From positions 18,732,731 to 18,796,730 of the forward strand of contig NC_049980.1 of NCBI RefSeq assembly GCF_000003815.2: DNA of 64,000 nt, given 5' to 3'. Both the position numbers and the translations under genes were made by a program. Each line of letters begins with the position of its first letter. Position 1 is the stretch's first letter. The notes beneath the pieces are model-generated. The model did no database searches. It was given only the letters and a program-made list of their open reading frames with translations, and was not told where the DNA came from. The stretch comes from Branchiostoma floridae. Taxonomy: Eukaryota > Chordata > Leptocardii > Amphioxiformes > Branchiostomatidae. Of the stretch, positions 23,545-35,400 are shown one piece after another.

Positions 23545-25764
23545 CTAATAGGTAGCTTCAAATCTCTGATCAAGGTATCCCTTAGCTGTGATTGGTTCGT
23601 ACTTATTGGACCCGTCTAGACAAGAAATCATGACATCATCGTCGGGGTGAACAAAGAACGCCAGTGACTGTCGCATCTGTTGCCGGTCAGTGGGCAGCAG
23701 GACGCGGTGTTTGGTGGACACAAGACGATCCGATGTCCACCTCTGCATCAGGTCTCCAATGTTGACCAGCACGGCGTTCTCGATGATGGGTGCCTGAACA
23801 TATACCCCGTCCCTGTTGAGAACCTCCAACCCGGGGACCTTGTCCTGGAAGAGGAGCGTGATGGAACCATAGTCGGAGTGCTCACCGCAGCGCACCTGGT
23901 CTGGCTTGGTCTCTGCGGGTACCGGCGGGTAGTGGAGTAGGCGCAGTGCCGTGGCATTAGGCCCAGAACCCATGAACTTGTGGGAGTTAACAAACCCCTT
24001 AACATCCTTCACATGCAGACCCCTGGCAACCAGCTCCAAAATGTGCAAGCTGAGCTTTCTGCACTTGTCGTAGAAGTTCAGTACAACGTCTCTAAACTCT
24101 GGAAGCTCTGCCATTGGCCACGCTGGTGGCTTTTCCACCCATGTCACGTTGAAGGCCTCCTTCAAGTCACCTGGGCGAGACGGGTTGAGGCTCTCTCGTT
24201 CCAGGGTCACCCATCCATGGTTGTTGTCTGCTGGTCGAGCATACTTTTGTTTGGCATCCTTGGGCAGTGCGAAGAACTTCTCTGATACTCGAAAGACTCG
24301 TTCAATCTGTAGAGCAACAAAAAAATTACACTCAAGTACTAATTTCCATTAGGCTTCAGGCGCTTAAGTAGATATAAAAAATGGAAATTTCACTACAGTA
24401 CCTTAGAAAGCCGCTAGGGGGCCTATTATCGACCTTTGTTTTCCTGACCCTACCTACCTACCAATTATTATCAGGATCCATCCAAATCTATCTGATCACC
24501 ACTTATATCATTTAGTAACAGTCAGCAGTTGTAATGTTCATTTTGTCAAAACTTCCAAAATGCAAGGGGGGGTTGAATACTTTTACAAGAAATTGTACAC
24601 ATTAAGTATAAATCATTAACACTTTGCTATCCTATAGCATAGGGTATACTATATGGTGTATTCTGAGTCATCTGAAGTAGCAGCCAAACTGTTAGGTGAT
24701 CCCATCCATGGGAAAGCTGGGACTGAGGGTGATTCTAACAGCTAGATCTGGTATTTGAATCTAAATTTTTCCACAGCAGTGCACGACAAGTACATTCTAA
24801 TTATCAGCTGGAATCCCGTGGAATACAGATACTAGTATACGTAGAAGAAGCCTATAGGATTCTGCACAAAAAAGCACAATACATAATAGTCTAGAGCACC
24901 CATATGAAAAGTTATCACAACCCAGATATGACAGAAGGTGTAGTAGTTAGCAGCCCCACTTCTGCATCACAGTACCCTGGGAAAACAGCTCGAAGAAGCT
25001 TCGCAAAGAAGAGCTACCGATCCCCTGCCTAACGCGCGCCCTCCCGCAACTATGCACCCGCCCCACTATCAGCTGGCCCCACTTACGCTGGCCCCCGAAT
25101 ATCGCTTGCTTCTCCGGAGAGGCAAGCGATAGTTGAGGCTAGCTGGTTTGTGGGGCCAGCGGGTGTTGGGCGGCGGGAGTTCCGTGCGCTCGTGTGGTGG
25201 GGATCGGTAAACTAAGTTTTCTAAAATCCACTTGTCCTATCGGGCAAGCACATAAAAAATGTACTTGCCCGAACCAATTTTTCACTTGCCCAAAATTCAA
25301 ATGTCACTGTTACTAGTATATGCATTTTCACTTCCAGGAATGGAATTCTCTGTACTGAGTCTGTAGACAATTGCTTAATGTCATGACTGTAAAAAGTAAC
25401 AAGTATATCAAAATTGCACTAAAATCAATGGAAAAATCTTACTTGCCCAATCGGACAAGTGGGGTAGGACATGCACTTGCCCGAACAGCACTTTCACTTG
25501 CCCTGGACAATAGGGCTAGTGGACTTGTTTATCCCTGCAATTATGTCACGCAATCTCACATTAGCTAGTAAGTAAACACACCTTTACTTAATATGATAAC
25601 CATACCTGCGCTGGGGGAATGCCGTGGTGCCAAAGGTACACAAACCCGGTGGTGCTGAAGGCATGGATGAGCTGACCAGCCAGGGCGGCCAGTTGGTCGT
25701 CATCCGCGCAGTGGTTTGCCAGGCTGTAGGGTAGGAAGTCCACTACAGGGATGGGGCCCTCCAT
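23545..25764 (-). CDS. 2-oxoglutarate/Fe(II)-dependent dioxygenase, isopenicillin-N-synthase-like, two exons, 306 aa
   Basis: Exon 1 is 25764-25606 (ATG at 25764, 53 codons, ends GCGCAG|GTATGG, phase 0). Exon 2 is 24306-23545 (acceptor TCTACAG, 253 codons plus stop). Exon 1 carries the N-terminal DIOX_N hallmarks IPVVDF and STTGFVYLWHHGIP. Exon 2 continues FRVSEKFFALPKDAKQKY, then the double-stranded beta-helix with the iron ligands His196 and Asp198 (GEHSDYG) and His253 (STKHRV), and the 2-oxoglutarate-binding Arg265-x-Ser267 (RQSLAFF). All catalytic residues are present and the length is normal for the family (about 300-350 aa), so the enzyme should be active and cytosolic. Plant and fungal relatives make hormones and antibiotics; animal substrates are largely unknown and I do not assign one. 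The AUG start was chosen because it directly precedes IPVVDF. Confidence 0.88.
25016..25208. mobile_element. Imperfect fold-back element with ACCGATCCC ends, in the oxygenase intron
   Basis: ACCGATCCC at 25016 is matched by GGGATCGGT ending at 25208. Inside, CTCCCGC/GCGGGAG, CGCCC/GGGCG and GCTGGCCCCAC/GTGGGGCCAGC pair, with a core of TCGCTTGC/GCAAGCGA around TCTCCGGAGA. It is GC-rich compared with its surroundings and lies inside the only intron of the oxygenase gene. Confidence 0.65.
25218..25525. repeat. Duplicated CACTTGCCCGAAC repeat block
   Basis: Two direct-orientation blocks (about 25225-25295 and 25440-25525) share, in order, ACTTG(C/T)CC, ATCGG(G/A)CAAG, ACTTGCCCGAAC and TTTCACTTGCCC. 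They directly follow the fold-back at 25016-25208 and may be the ends of one insertion. Non-coding, intronic. Confidence 0.5.
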
Positions 25765-27180
25765 TGTGTATTTGTCTGGGCAAACAGATATTTAACAGGA
25801 TTCTATGGACTCAAATAACAGGTGATATTGATATTTATCATTATTCACCATTACTTAGTGAATCAACTACTGGTATTACCGGAGAAAGGGACCCCATAAA
25901 GTTAAGATAAACTTTCTGCAACTTTATGATCCACTGTTCACCGTGTCACGACTTGTATCCGAATCTCTTATCTCTCCTCCTACTAGTACTACGCAGGGAC
26001 ATCCAATGGCGAATAAACACGTACAGATTCGGTGCCAACTCTTTCCCCCGTCCCCAATTCTTCATCAGAATAGCCGTATTATAGTAACATCAACTGCATG
26101 GTCTAGAGCAATAAGATCTTGTCAAAACCAGTCAAAGGCTAAGCTAACCTTGGTGGTGAACTCGGGCGCATACATGACCATACATGTGACATGTGTGAGA
26201 AAAATATGTTTTGGTGCACTGCACTGGCAACTTCCTCAGTGCTCAGACATATATGACTTATGGATCGTTACGAAAAATATCATGGGCAAACAGAATGTTA
26301 CCTGTTACCTTACCTTGCCTTTGAATATGATGCTGTGTTCGTAAAATGGTCTTGTCGAAGCGCTATTTGCTGTTCATGAAAAGACTGCCACAGCCACTGC
26401 CACGTCCTGCCCCCCTCCCCACCTAAACTTTAGAGCGTTATAAGGTGACCAATCAGACGAGACCTTGGTAGTTCAAGGAACCAATGGGCGCCAGCTGATT
26501 AACCTCCAAGCAGATGTTGGGGTTGGTTCCGTGTTTTTTCCTCCTATCTATGTTCTGTAACAGTGGGGTTCAAGCGCTGCCAAACTGACCACGCCAATGG
26601 CTCTAGAGCTTTTGGTGTTGTGGTTTGCACGTTGGATTTGTTCATTTCTGTTCTTACTCGCCCCTCTATATTTCTACAGTTCTAGTGTTGTATGAAGGTT
26701 AGACATTTTGATACAGCTATGCTCGAGATTAAATCTCGCTTATAGTAGCTCAGCCCGCCCAACATCCTAATCTTTACCAGACCCCCGCCTGGCCGAATAG
26801 TAATAGGATAATAGGGGAATCTGGTCGTCTTCCGGGAGGGACGTAAAACGGGGGTCCCGTGCTCGAGGAGGTGCCTCGAACACGTTAAACAGCCTCATTA
26901 CCCTACACATTGGGTACCTGCCTGTGGCACTGGCTGCAAATACACCCGATATTATATAATAAAAGTCTAGTAGGAGTTAGAGGCCTAGGACTGAAGTGAC
27001 CGGCCGCGACCTCGCTAGCTGGATAGACTGCAAAAGACTGACTGAAAACACATAGTAATATATAGTTGTCCCTATTCCTATTTGGCCAAATTCTTCTTCT
27101 TTTTTTTTTATCCAGCTGACACGAAAAACTGTTGAATTTTAACTTCTGTAAAACTAGAAAAACTACAAGTCTAATTCTCC

Positions 27181-27254
27181 AAGTAGTGGCCTGAACTTTT
27201 ACTGGCTCGATCCCCTCACTGAGCCAGCCAGTAAAAATCCCGACCACTACTTGA
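27181..27254. repeat. Perfect-ended hairpin, 74 bp
   Basis: AAGTAGTGG at 27181 pairs with CCACTACTT at 27246-27254. TTTTACTGGCT and AGCCAGTAAAA pair inside, around a loop containing ATCCCCTC. This could be a very short MITE or a structured RNA segment; the arms carry mismatches in the middle, which is more like a transposon remnant. Confidence 0.55.
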
Positions 27255-28022
27255 AGAAAGGGCTTACTTTTTAATAGGACTTTTAGTGGTTCGTGTTTTA
27301 CTCCCTTCACTTTCACATCTGTAAGATCCTATATATATATATAGAAATTACATCTGATGTCCCGGACATGATGACAGGCTTGCCTTCCCGCCAAATTCTG
27401 TTCAAATCCCGACTTATCACACTTTCCGGACAAAAATTATGAACAAGCTACCACGAAATATAGATGCGTTTCCTACAGAAATCGCCAGAGGACAGCTGTA
27501 GCTCTGTACTTTAGGTGCTGAGTGAGTTGACGCTGTTGCTAGCTCTGTTTGCCATGGTTTACACAGACAGCCTTGCTACAGATAGTGGTATCTTCATCTT
27601 CTATGACTCATCTATGGGTACCATCCAATTACTACCTTATGCTCACTGCGCTGAATTGCTTCATTTTCAGCAGCGAGTATAAGGAAGTTCCAGAGAAGAT
27701 CCGGTAAACCGGATGGGACGGTACCCAGGCTAATTTATATCGGCCAACAAACGACTTCTCCAACCAACATAACAACGAAAAGCTACTCACTTGTTCTGTT
27801 GTGTATTTCCCAAATAAGGTGTGTTTCTTTTCCACAATGAATCAAGTCTACCGAAGTATAAATCAACCAACCTAGGTACTCCAGTGTGCTTGTAATGGGT
27901 CTGTAATGTGTAATGAGATAAGAGTTCTGAGAAAGGCACACGTGCACGTCATTAATTGTGCAAAGCGTGTCCGTCATCGGGTAATCATTCATGCATCTTG
28001 GAGAATAATCAATCTGTCTGTC

Positions 28023-28115
28023 AGATGCATCCTAAACACTGGCATTCTTGTTAGAATGTCTGTCAGAACGACATCCTATTAAAACACTGGCATTCTTGCT
28101 AGGATAGACCACGAG
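28023..28115. repeat. Short tandem duplication
   Basis: The blocks GACATCCTATTAAAACACTGGCATTCTTG (about 28069) and GATGCATCCTAAACACTGGCATTCTTG (about 28024) are direct diverged copies roughly 45-50 bp apart. They share ACACTGGCATTCTTG and are each followed by (C/T)TAG(A/G)AT. No function suggested. Confidence 0.6.
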
Positions 28116-29054
28116 TAGAGGGATTGAGAGCCAGAGGATCAGACAGGAGTAACTTGCATTTTGGAATGAGGTTGTGACTCATCTCACCATTTAAAAACAC
28201 TAATCTACCGATCCGCAAGGCTCGAGAACCAATCCCCGAATCCCTTATCATATAAACCAGATGTCGAACCATATGTCGCGAAGGAGTGACTCTGGTGTCT
28301 GATCATCATCTTCGTGTCAGCAGACAAAATCCAAGGATTAATTTATGCTGTGGCTAATCATACAAGTAACTATTATGTCTGTTTCTGACTTTCTGTGTCC
28401 AACGACATCCTAACACATAACACCCCTCATCGTCATCATATCGTTCCGTGCCAGTACTGCAGCCAGGCCACGGCCATCTCATTAGCTTCTGATAGGTCCT
28501 GGTTGGAGGTGTATAACGTTACTGGTATACCGTGTTCTGTGAGGCTTTTACCTATCAGCTTCACAAAAACAGCTAGTAACAAAATATGTACTAGTAGTCA
28601 GAGCGTTTTCTTTCACTTTCCAGGTCAGATCATCAATAAAGCAGTCAGATGCTGGTCGCCATGTTCGTGTCTTTGATTTACATTCCAATGGGCGTTCTTT
28701 AAAGCCTTAAATTGTATCAATGGATTATTCGAGTACTCGCTTTTCCGATCTGTACAGGGATCTCGTCATGCTCGAAAACAACTGAGCTACCATTTACGAA
28801 AATTAACCTCAAAATGGCTACTGGATGTATCTATCATTTGAACACTTAAAGTCCGTAATGCTGTCACTATCTCTCCTCTACTTTCATAAACAATTTCTTA
28901 AGGTAATGTTGGATTAAAGTCTATTGTCAATGTGCCGTTGGTAGCGTAATATTGGCGACCGACTGGTAAATTCTAATTTGCCCCCCCCCCCAAATCACTA
29001 CTTTGAGAAAACAATCCAATAGTCAAGACAGGCAAATATGAGAGCAATAAGCTG

Positions 29055-29060
29055 TTTATT
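29055..29060 (-). promoter_or_regulatory. Candidate polyadenylation signal of the 2143-aa gene
   Basis: AATAAA on the minus strand about 365 bases beyond the TGA of the long ORF. It is the first canonical hexamer I noticed downstream. It implies a 3' UTR of about 385 nt if used. Confidence 0.4.
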
Positions 29061-29424
29061 CAAACGACGTCGAAACATCTACGATAACCTCCAATCTACA
29101 TCTAATATAAGAAATAAACAAGGATAAACATAAATAAATGTCAATGCAACCAATGTATAACAAGAGAAAGGAATGTTTTCGAGAATAATAATCTTTTTGT
29201 TTGATGTTTCCAGCCTCAGGCTTGAAATAAGCGAACTCGTTTAGGCAAACACATCTTATGTCACAAAATACATTTCAACATTTCACTATAGCTACAGCAA
29301 TATGAGATATCTTGAACTCTCAAAACAGCAACAGTCGATACGAAGCATCTCGGCGTACATGCATAGGTACTTAGGTGGTAGAATTAATGAGGTAAAACGT
29401 GACACCTATTCTCAGAAGGGTCGT

Positions 29425-32400
29425 TCAATGATCCCAACCAGTTCGCAATCCTGAGTACATCTGGGCCGTGTACCCTACCCCCGGTACTTCTGACGGCTGA
29501 CGATTCCTCTCAAATGCATGTTGTTGCCAATCCTCAACCCTTCTCATTTGTGCCCACGCCTGAATGACGGAAGTCGCACTGGTGTTGGTTTGGTATGGAG
29601 GAGGGGGAGGGGGGTAGTGCGATTGCTGGAAGGTGCTCACAGGATGCTGATACGGCCTCTGGGCCGACTCCATTCTCACACTGGCCGCTGTTGGAGGTTG
29701 AAACGGTTCGGTCGGTATGCGAGACTGCCTATGCTGCGACATGACCCGCTGGGCACTGCCATGCATCCCCTCGATAGGCATCGTTTGTTGTCTCCCTGTC
29801 ATATTGTAAAATTCTCCCGTAGCAAGACTCTGCACGGCCACAATCTTTATGTCATTATTATTCTCCGGGCTACCGAGTAGACTTGGAGCACTGGCGGTGG
29901 ATATAGGTACTACAGACGAATAGTTCACGTTTGGCCTTCCGGAACTATTCGGTGTTGAAGACGGCGCGTGACCATTAGGCACTTCGTTATTACGGTATCC
30001 GGTGCTTGACAGCTGTAGAGGCTGGATTGTGGAGTCTGTACCGTTGTTAACATTGGGAGCGTTCTCATTTGGTAACATATGACAACCCTGTTGGGAGAAA
30101 CACTGGCTTAACAACTTTGCAGTGGAGAAAACACTGTCCGCTAACTTTATGACAGTTGCGCACGATGCTTCGTTTTTTCCCGCTTGAAGGAACAGCTGCC
30201 TTATGGATGGGGGGCAAGCGCAAATTCTCAGCTTTAGCTGTCCTACCGCCCGCATGAAGTCTGTGAGATTGACGTAAGGAAAGAGACTCACGATGTCCGA
30301 AGCAAGGGCAACCTTCATATGTCCGTAAACTGTCACCACGGGAAACATTTCATGGGTTTTATCTTTAGGAACTCCGTCAACAAAGCCGCAGTGTTCCCAT
30401 CTCAATTGCACCCTCATGTGATTTTCCTTGTAGATGGCATCACTGTCGCGAGTAGCATTCACAGCTTGTCTCACGTGGTCAGTGTTGGTTGACTCTTCGC
30501 GTTGTCCACGCTGCTGCTGAACGGCATTCTCAATCGGCCAAACCGGAGACTTCCTTTTCGAAGAAAATACCCCTTCCATCGGCGATGCCTTACGCTTCCT
30601 ATTAACGGCGCCTGTAAGAATGTCATTCGGTGGACAAGAGGCAACAGAGTTTGGCGGTGATGAAGAGACCGATTCTTCAGCGGCCCGTGAGACAGCCTGG
30701 ACATTTACGTGATGGAGGGGAGGAGTGGCCTTACGCTTCCCAGGGGCGCCTGCAGGAATGCCATTCGGTGGACCAAAGGCAGCTGGATTGGCCGGTGATG
30801 GGAAAGCCGACTTTCCAACGGTCCCTGTGTAAGTCTGGACCTCATCAAGGTGATTGAGTGGGGGAGCGGCCGGACGCAGCTCTCCCACGGTCGCTGGGTG
30901 ACCTGGAGGCATGCTTGGGATTTGCGACGTGACCCGAGCCTGGGATGAATACCGAGGTCTGCTGTCTCCTTGCTGTCTGGTCGTGTTTTCTACTTCTGAA
31001 GAGCTAGAGACATTTTCTTCATACGCACAAGTTGACACACCTGTCTCCGATTTGATGTGTTGCTGAGATTGCTTAGGTGGTATCTTTTCCCCTGTACCCA
31101 CTGCGTGCCTGTTTGTTGCATCGTTGCATGCGTGGTTCGTGTTATGTCCATGCGCTTCGGAATGTAACGCATCTGGAGTTGATTCCTTCGTTGATGCATC
31201 TTCAGGTGCTTCTCTCCTACTGCCTATCTTGATCAAGTCACAGCCAAGCAGGATACCACCAGGTCTGGATTCGTCAGAGAACAAATCAAAACCAAACCTC
31301 CTACACCAAGTAGTATCAATAGGCCCTTTCCAATTGGTCAAACGTTTGAAATCATCAATCGTTACGAAAATACGACGTCTGTGCTCTAAAGTTGCAACAA
31401 CGCTGTCACCTTTTCTGAGTTTCCCATATTTATAAGGCCCCGTTCTTCCTTCTTGGCACTGGTAAGTATACTTTCTCAAGCTCGTCTCGGTAACCGCGGT
31501 GGGAACTGTCACTTTACTAACCGTTAGATCAAGGACGGCTGATGACTCGTCTGCTTCGGGTGTCTCTTTATCCCTATACGTACTCGGCACGCCGGGCATC
31601 TCCTCAGGTTGGTTTGGTGCTTGCTGTGTAACTTCAAGGAAGCGAAGCAAATCCTTGGTTGTTGGATTTCGCTGAGCGATGTCTACAACACCTTTGTGAC
31701 AATACCTGACTTCGTGTCGCGGCGGATCCTCTGCCTTGTCTTGAGTTATGATACCGACCATTGAATTTGTCGCGACCGTTACTTTGTGTGGTTCAGCGGT
31801 AGTACCGCAGGGTTCACCACAGGGTTCCGGAACGGGACAACGCAGGACTGTCACACCAGCCGTGGTCGTTTTCGAACCGTTAGAAGTAGATGGCGCAGCT
31901 GCGGTGTTTACGTGGTTGATTTCAGTAGCAGATGGTAACGTATCCATTTGGCTGTCACTAGCTACTCCGTGTGGCCCTGAAGGCTGACCAGTTTCTGCTG
32001 CAGTAGGGGACTTAGCGCAGTTTGACAGCTTCTCCAGACTCTCTGTCGATCCTTTGATGTCAACACGTTGGCTATAATTCTTTTGGACCGTCTCCAATGA
32101 CGGCGCTGTAGATACTGCATAATTGGCATCAGAAGGTCCAACGTGGCCATCCGAAGTGTGTTTCTCGGAGAGAATTGGTGGCGAAGGGGACACACGTAAC
32201 ATTCGCAGGGATCCACACCTACCACCCATGCGGTTAGACGAATATGTTTCTACACCAATATTGGTGAGACCATGTTTCCTCAAGACCGTTGAACTTGTAT
32301 TTGTATCAGAGGAAGCACTTGCTGTCGCTTTGCTTGCTTGACCAATAGACTTGCCTACTACGCCCTCTTTGGTGTTGCCAACCAACCTGGACCCAGCTAT

Positions 32401-35400
32401 ACGATCAGTTGTTGCTGGCGTGGCAACCACCTTCTTCATCGAAGGTTCTGGGCATTGGTGTGTGCTGGTCAAACGATCATTAGCAACTTCCATTTGTTCT
32501 GTCTGTGTAGCTTGACGCTCTTCCATCGAAGGCTGTGGACATTGGAATTTGGCGGCCAGGTGATCACTCGTATCTTCAGTTTTCACTGCATGTGAGGCAA
32601 CTGGATTCTCCTCCGTCGACGGTTGTGGACATTGAAGTCTGGGCCCGGGGTTGCTCTCTATTCGCAGGAGGAGTTTGGATAAGTCCCGTAAATCCAGCGG
32701 CACCGTGACGACTTTAAAGTCATGGAGATCCATAGATGGTAATGATGACGTAATTATTGTGTGACCGATTGATCTCAACACGGCTGGCGGGGCCAAACCA
32801 ACTGTGATGTTCAGCTCATCGCACATTTCGTTCAAGCAATCGAGAGATACCCTAGGGTAGACTTGCTGAAATTCTTTAAGAGGAATATAGGCTCCACCGC
32901 TTCGGTAGTATATCATCAGTGCATGACTATGATGTACGAGATCGTTGTTGATCATCACCTTGTGCGACATTGCTTCTCTCGCTTGGCTTACTGCCCTTTC
33001 CATGGTGGGCCTCTCCTTCCTGTCAACTTGACAAAAGGCCGTTTCGAGGAATGACAGCAACGCAAACAGTCTCCAGATGCGAGCTTTTAGGACGTTAAGG
33101 CATCGAATCTGCGAGTAGCCAAGCGACTCAAAGCAGGACATAACATCCGCGCCTACCTGATCAACGCTGATGAAGTGGACGCCGAAAATCGGACACAGCT
33201 TCTTTAGCATGCTGGAGGTAAAGCTCGGTACGCCGGTGCTGACGGCGGTCGCTCGGCAATAGAAGGTTGTACCCACTTGTACAACGTCCATGTCCTTCTT
33301 GTTGAGGCGTAATTTCCCGAATTGCGCAGCTTTCGGAGCTCCACTTTCCGCGGGTTTCCGTGTGGCAGCAGGATGTAGGGCTTCTGGTTGCTCGTCTGTT
33401 GACCTGAGGGGACGGTTTGTTGATGGAGGCGTGGTACCTAATGATGGTTTACCATCACTCGGTGTGCTCTTTTCTAAAAGGGTCGTCAATACCGGATATT
33501 CAGGCTCCTTCAAAAGGTTCGTCAGTATCGGATGTTCAGTCTCCACAGCATCCTGTGTTGTAGATCCGCATCTTGTTGTCCCTTCGTCCATATGTTCAGC
33601 AGCACTACTTTCCAAAAGAGGGGGTGATGTCGTAGCCACGAGCTTCTTACTTGGTGTTGGTGTCTTGCAAACATGATCTCGGTTTGGTTGATCGTGATGG
33701 GGACTCTCTAATGTTGAACCAGGCGTAACTTGACATCGTTTTGGTGTAGTGTGATCTTCCCCCTTGACCGTTTTGAATGTATTGTTTGTGTTTTCTTGTG
33801 GTACTTTGAACCTGGCTTTGGTGAACGTTGGCTCTGGAACGCACTCCATTACCAATCCAATACTTTCCTCCTCGGTGTCATCCGTAGACCCCTTGCAGTC
33901 TGTAGGCTCAATTCTGACCTGCTTTAACTGATTATAGGGTGTTTCTGTCGCAATAGCGGTATCCTTGCCCCCGAGGCGGCTGGCGGGGCGATGACTAGTG
34001 ACTGCATCAAGTTCTGTCTTCTCCGCATTTCCAGTCACCTCGACAGAAGCTGTAGTGCTGCTTGTTGTTCCCCTAACATCTCGTCTTCCCGCTGTTGTCC
34101 CCATGCTTACAGTGTCTTTTTCTGGAACTTTTAGGTCGGTCGCGCGACTCAAGTCCTTGTGGAGGCAGTGTGCTGAAGCCATTTTAGAACTTCGTGAAAT
34201 TTCTACTCTACTCCTCGGGGGTGACAGATCTGGTGGGGTCACGCCGTTGTTGTGAACAGCAATGTTTTCATGAATGGTGCAACCCTTCCCCGCCGGTCTA
34301 GCTGATCCACCAACATCTTCGATGTTACCAGCAGGTGGGCGACCAAATAAGTCTAACATTTCCAGCGATGACCACAAGTTTCTGTCTCGCTGAATCCCAG
34401 TTGTTGGTGGTATGTCGCTCTCTGAAACTGTGCTTGAGTTGATACTGGTGTCTTTTTTGTCAGCTTTGGTATGCTGATGAGGCAAGTCCAGTTCACGCCT
34501 GGGCGACTGCATAGAGGAGGCCATTGTCGCACTACTGTTTGTCATTTGGTTCCCACGATCATGCAACTCATCAGTGGTTGACCCCTGTGGTTCCTCGACT
34601 TTTGTTACGCTAATGTTGCCCTTTGGGTCAGGGGATATTTTCTCCAGTATATATTCATCTGCTCTGATGTTCGGCGTCTCCCCTTGGACGGATCGATTTC
34701 CCACCGCACTGTTCTCCTCTGTCTGACAACTGCTGCCAGTTTCATCCACTGAAGCGTCGGGATTCTGGTTGGCGTGTGGGCTGACTGGGCAAACTTCTAC
34801 GGCTGGATCACTGCTTTCTTCGTGCTCCTGCGGTCCGCCACATGTTGTTGGTGTTGTACACAAAGGGCTTTTATGCATGCCGACACTGCATGGGGCCACA
34901 CCAGTTGGTGGACAATGAAGGCGTGGTGAAGTATGCTGAGAAGTGAATTCCTCCGGGCTCTCTTCCTGTTGGTCTGTGAGATCCCTGATATGGCCTTTCT
35001 GAGGTTCTTCATGGGAACATGCATTATTTGAAACCGGATTAGTATCGGCGGGATGGCAGTGTCTGTCATTTTTTGTCTTGCCACTTTCTAATGTCAGCAC
35101 GGAAGAGCACTCACTTTCCGCAGTAACCTGGTCAATGACTACCCATCCCCTGTAATCGGTATAGCAAGCGTTGTTTTTTAGAGACGAAGGGTTAAGGTGG
35201 CTCTTGTTTCTGCTACTCTCCCCCCTGTTTTTGAAACCGTCAGATTGTTCATGAGGTGTGTCAACAGCTGCGTCAACCTTCTTGACATCTGTCCTACACC
35301 TTCTCTCCCCAGACTTGACCTTTTGTTCCACACTAGCGATTCTGGAAGCTTTTAGGGGGTCCGTCGACGGTGAAGCTTCTCCCCTGCCACTGTGGTTGTT

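Larger units (their letters stand above)
25765..29054. other. Intergenic: upstream of the oxygenase and downstream of the 2143-aa ORF
   Basis: No gene recognised. The oxygenase promoter should lie in its left part, but I see no convincing TATA box. It contains a 74-bp hairpin at 27181-27254, a (TA)n-like tract near 27331 and a short direct duplication at about 28023-28115. A C10 run lies near 28981. Confidence 0.45.

Noticed and set aside
25943-26344. 133-aa plus-strand ORF
   Set aside because: Lies in the presumed upstream region of the oxygenase and has no domain signature; regarded as chance.
33290-33676. Plus-strand frames within the 2143-aa ORF (also at 29518-29880, 31124-31435)
   Set aside because: Antisense shadows; the minus frame is far longer and carries structured modules.
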